Below are positions 62,247-64,000 of a stretch of DNA of 64,000 nt, piece after piece (position 1 is the first letter of the stretch; every line of letters begins with the position of its first letter). Both the position numbers and the translations under genes were made by a program. The notes under the pieces were generated by a model. That model had not been told where the DNA came from. It searched no databases and saw only the letters and a program-made list of their open reading frames with translations. Source of the DNA: Paenibacillus camelliae. GTDB lineage: Bacteria > Bacillota > Bacilli > Paenibacillales > Paenibacillaceae. Where the stretch lies: NCBI RefSeq assembly GCF_023715345.1, contig NZ_JAMBNY010000011.1, positions 62,001 through 126,000 on the forward strand, in the 5' to 3' direction.

Positions 62247-62822
62247 ATATATCACGATAAAATTGTTTGTGTCAACAGATTCAATCAGAAGCTATTGGCT
62301 AAAAAAAATAATTGTCCAGGTCGATATTCTTCGCTACTGAACATAAATCTGTGCAGTTGACACCATTCAAGCAACTCAGCATCTATAATATGTATTATAT
62401 CGATGGCATATATTCACACGATTACATATCTTATATTCACCACGTTATCCTGCCAAATAGCTTAATACATACCGTCAGTCTAATCCTTTATTTTTTAGTC
62501 TACAACTTTATTTTCTCGATACATGGAGCGCCTCATTTCTGTTAAAGAAGTCCAAGAGGTCATTCCCTGCTGGCTCCAAACCTATTCTGGGCGGTTGTTC
62601 CCTTAGAGGTCACTGCACATTGTATATATACGCCTATTAGCGACCAAATCCTTCTAAATACCGTACCAGTTACCGCAAATACTTTATAGAAGTCTTTTTA
62701 GGCTCCACATTAGACTCAGTGGTTAACTGGTACCAATCTCTATTAGCACTTTTATCTAAAGTAATAAAAGTTTCTCGTTCAACTAACGTTCTCCGTTAGC
62801 TTAATAAACTATTTGATTATGA
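62247..62822. other. 576-bp gap without a supported gene
   Basis: Open frames here are short, lack ribosome-binding sites and have unlikely composition. Visible structure is limited to an inverted repeat GTACCAGTTACC / GGTTAACTGGTAC (about 62663-62733) around a 45-base loop, and a small hairpin CTAACG / CGTTAG (62783-62799) that may end the ATP-grasp gene. The GTACCAGTTA inverted repeat could be a decayed element end. Confidence 0.35.
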
Positions 62823-63647
62823 TTAGGCTTGGAGAGCTTTTTGTAATGATTTTTTCATTGTTTCCACTAAATTCTGACGTGTTTCAGCAGATAATTCTAA
62901 TAGGGAAAGGTAAGGGTTTAAATCTTCCAATTCGACTAATAAAAGCTCCCCTTGCTCATTCCGACAAGCATCAACTCGTTGAATTCCCCAATCAAGATTG
63001 TTCCATTCAATAAATCGTTTAGCAAAAGCTAGATCTTCTTCCGTAGGTACATACTCTTTCAATTCCCATCTTTTATCTTTATCTGGTGCATAAAGAGCAT
63101 ACTGAAATTCTTTGTCGATAAAATAAAATGAGACTTCATATTCAAAATTGATAAATGGTTGTACCAATGTATTTTTCGATTCTGAATTAACTTTTTCACT
63201 CAGTTCATCTTTTGTAACAAATTCCATCCCGATAGAGTCTGCTCCATCTTTCGGCTTTACGATATACATGTCCACACTAGGAAGTTTATTTAGGGAATCA
63301 AGGGTATCAATGGTTGGAATAACAGGAAAATGAGCATTTGTTAGTTCAATTAAATATTCTTTTCCGTTCATATCAGCCTTCCCGTCAAACGAATTATATG
63401 TGTTTAAATGTTTAGAAACAATTCGGCTGCGGAATGCTTCATATTTGTCTTTAAAATTTGCGACTGGACCTGCATTTCGGAAAACAATTAAATCAGCATT
63501 ATCTTCAAATGCTTCAATATCTTCAGGATGACAGATGACTAAATTAAAGGCTTCTCTAAGTTTTGAAGTTAGAAATAAATCCTCTTCATAATAGTTTCTT
63601 CCTTTTGCTTCATAATATAAATCTGTTACAAATAGTAGCGTCTTCAT
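62823..63647 (-). CDS. ATP-grasp-like protein behind an isoleucine T-box
   Basis: This 274-residue cytoplasmic protein has the ATP-grasp arrangement: an N-terminal pre-grasp domain (I-V-F-R-N-A-G near residue 54), ATP-binding Y-I-V-K-P-K-D-G-A-D-S-I-G-M-E near residue 126, then L-V-Q-P-F-I-N-F-E-Y-E-V-S-F near residue 158, and the metal-binding V-E-L-E-D-L-N-P-Y near residue 242. The family ligates carboxylates to amines or thiols; RimK-like and glutathione-synthetase-like enzymes share this layout. A complete T-box leader precedes it, so expression should respond to uncharged tRNA. The natural substrate is unknown; an Ile-containing product or a role in Ile starvation is inference. Confidence 0.75.
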   Translation of the reverse strand: MKTLLFVTDLYYEAKGRNYYEEDLFLTSKLREAFNLVICHPEDIEAFEDNADLIVFRNAGPVANFKDKYEAFRSRIVSKHLNTYNSFDGKADMNGKEYLIELTNAHFPVIPTIDTLDSLNKLPSVDMYIVKPKDGADSIGMEFVTKDELSEKVNSESKNTLVQPFINFEYEVSFYFIDKEFQYALYAPDKDKRWELKEYVPTEEDLAFAKRFIEWNNLDWGIQRVDACRNEQGELLLVELEDLNPYLSLLELSAETRQNLVETMKKSLQKALQA

Positions 63648-63690
63648 TACGCCTTCACCTGCTTTTCTTTAGATTTTTATTGCTAAAAAA

Positions 63691-63950
63691 CAAAAAATCC
63701 CGTCTCAGTAAGAGACGAGATTGAAACTCGCGGTACCACTCTTGTTTAATAAGATGTTTGAAAACATTTTATTACCCTTTACAAACGTACATTCATACGT
63801 TGTCCCTTGTAACGGAGGAAACCGATAAAGCTTACTAAACATTCGGCTTTACTTCTCAGAGATGATTTTCGGTTATTATCTGAACACTGGTTTTCAGCAA
63901 AACACCAGCTCTCTTTGGAACAGAAATAATAACGTACTCTTTCTCTTCAT
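63691..63950 (-). promoter_or_regulatory. T-box leader, specifier AUC (isoleucine)
   Basis: On the minus strand the T-box AAGAGTGGTACCGCG is at 63729-63743, the antiterminator bulge reads UGGU (fits tRNA with discriminator A, as in tRNA-Ile), and a terminator ATCTCGTCTC / GAGACGGGAT with TTTTTTG follows (63691-63722). Stem I is present: AGAGA pairs with TCTCT, and GTTATTAT pairs with ATAATAAC. By alignment with the glyQS pattern CGAAA-NNN-A, the specifier is AUC at 63864-63866. Uncharged tRNA-Ile would let the ATP-grasp gene be transcribed. Confidence 0.88.
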
Positions 63951-64000
63951 AGAATTTTATATAAAGTAAATTATTTTTTTATGATTATATATTAGACAGG

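Noticed and set aside
62357..62389. TTGACA followed by TATAAT in the 62.3 kb gap
   Set aside because: The two elements are 21 bases apart, outside normal promoter spacing, and no gene follows.
62312..62545. 77-codon open frame on the plus strand
   Set aside because: No ribosome-binding site, and the composition (Ile/Tyr/His-rich, AT-driven) looks like random AT-rich sequence.
62663..62733. Inverted repeat GTACCAGTTACC / GGTTAACTGGTAC as an IS end pair
   Set aside because: The enclosed loop is only about 45 bases and carries no transposase; too weak to call a mobile element.

Overview
The window looks like chromosome of an endospore-forming, plant-polymer-degrading Firmicute of the Paenibacillus/Cohnella type. 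The basis is Gram-positive ribosome-binding sites (AAGGAGG, GGAGGTGA) with several TTG starts, surface proteins anchored by triple SLH domains, CotB-like and YheC/D-like spore proteins, DUF4183 proteins, a cre box, and a T-box leader. The genus is an inference from gene content; there is no rRNA or other marker here.

Layout. 1-15.7 kb and 24.7-30.5 kb hold pectin and arabinan use: a truncated sugar-binding lipoprotein with a divergent AraC regulator, a 1.67-kDa-residue SLH-anchored rhamnogalacturonan lyase (PL11 type), a GH51 arabinofuranosidase with a divergent ArsR-type regulator, and a 1904-residue SLH-anchored PL9-type pectate lyase with an excellent cre box. 15.9-19.2 kb is a spore-coat-like cluster: a CotB-like protein, a 52-residue membrane peptide overlapping an ArsB/NhaD-type transporter, and a three-module CotB-like protein. 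19.5-24.6 kb is housekeeping and accessory (AlkC-type DNA repair, hydrolase, VOC proteins, MerR). 31-35 kb holds redox genes; a DoxX / luciferase-like oxidoreductase / FMN reductase operon has a palindrome at its promoter. 35.1-39.1 kb again looks sporulation-related (two DUF4183 proteins, YheC/D-like ATP-grasp) and contains a 65-residue two-cysteine peptide translationally coupled to a DsbA/FrnE-like protein behind a perfect consensus promoter. 39.1-46.4 kb holds a quinone-oxidoreductase/TetR divergent pair and a two-component system followed by an ABC-2 exporter. 46.5-55.6 kb holds secreted and small-regulator genes, including an XRE/membrane-protein operon behind a 20-bp-arm palindrome.

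An intact-looking IS3-family element (55,632-57,124; -1 frameshift signal) separates this from a more AT-rich right end: a MarR-controlled cassette (MarR, NtaA/SnaA-type monooxygenase, nitroreductase, 14-TM MFS exporter, NADP-binding reductase), all on the minus strand with three TTAG-N4-CTAA boxes, and finally an ATP-grasp protein behind a complete T-box leader whose specifier reads AUC (isoleucine).

The best candidates for undescribed biology are the Ile T-box/ATP-grasp unit, the two-cysteine peptide/DsbA unit, and the CotB-like/transporter cluster. All functions are from reading motifs by eye; no database search was possible.
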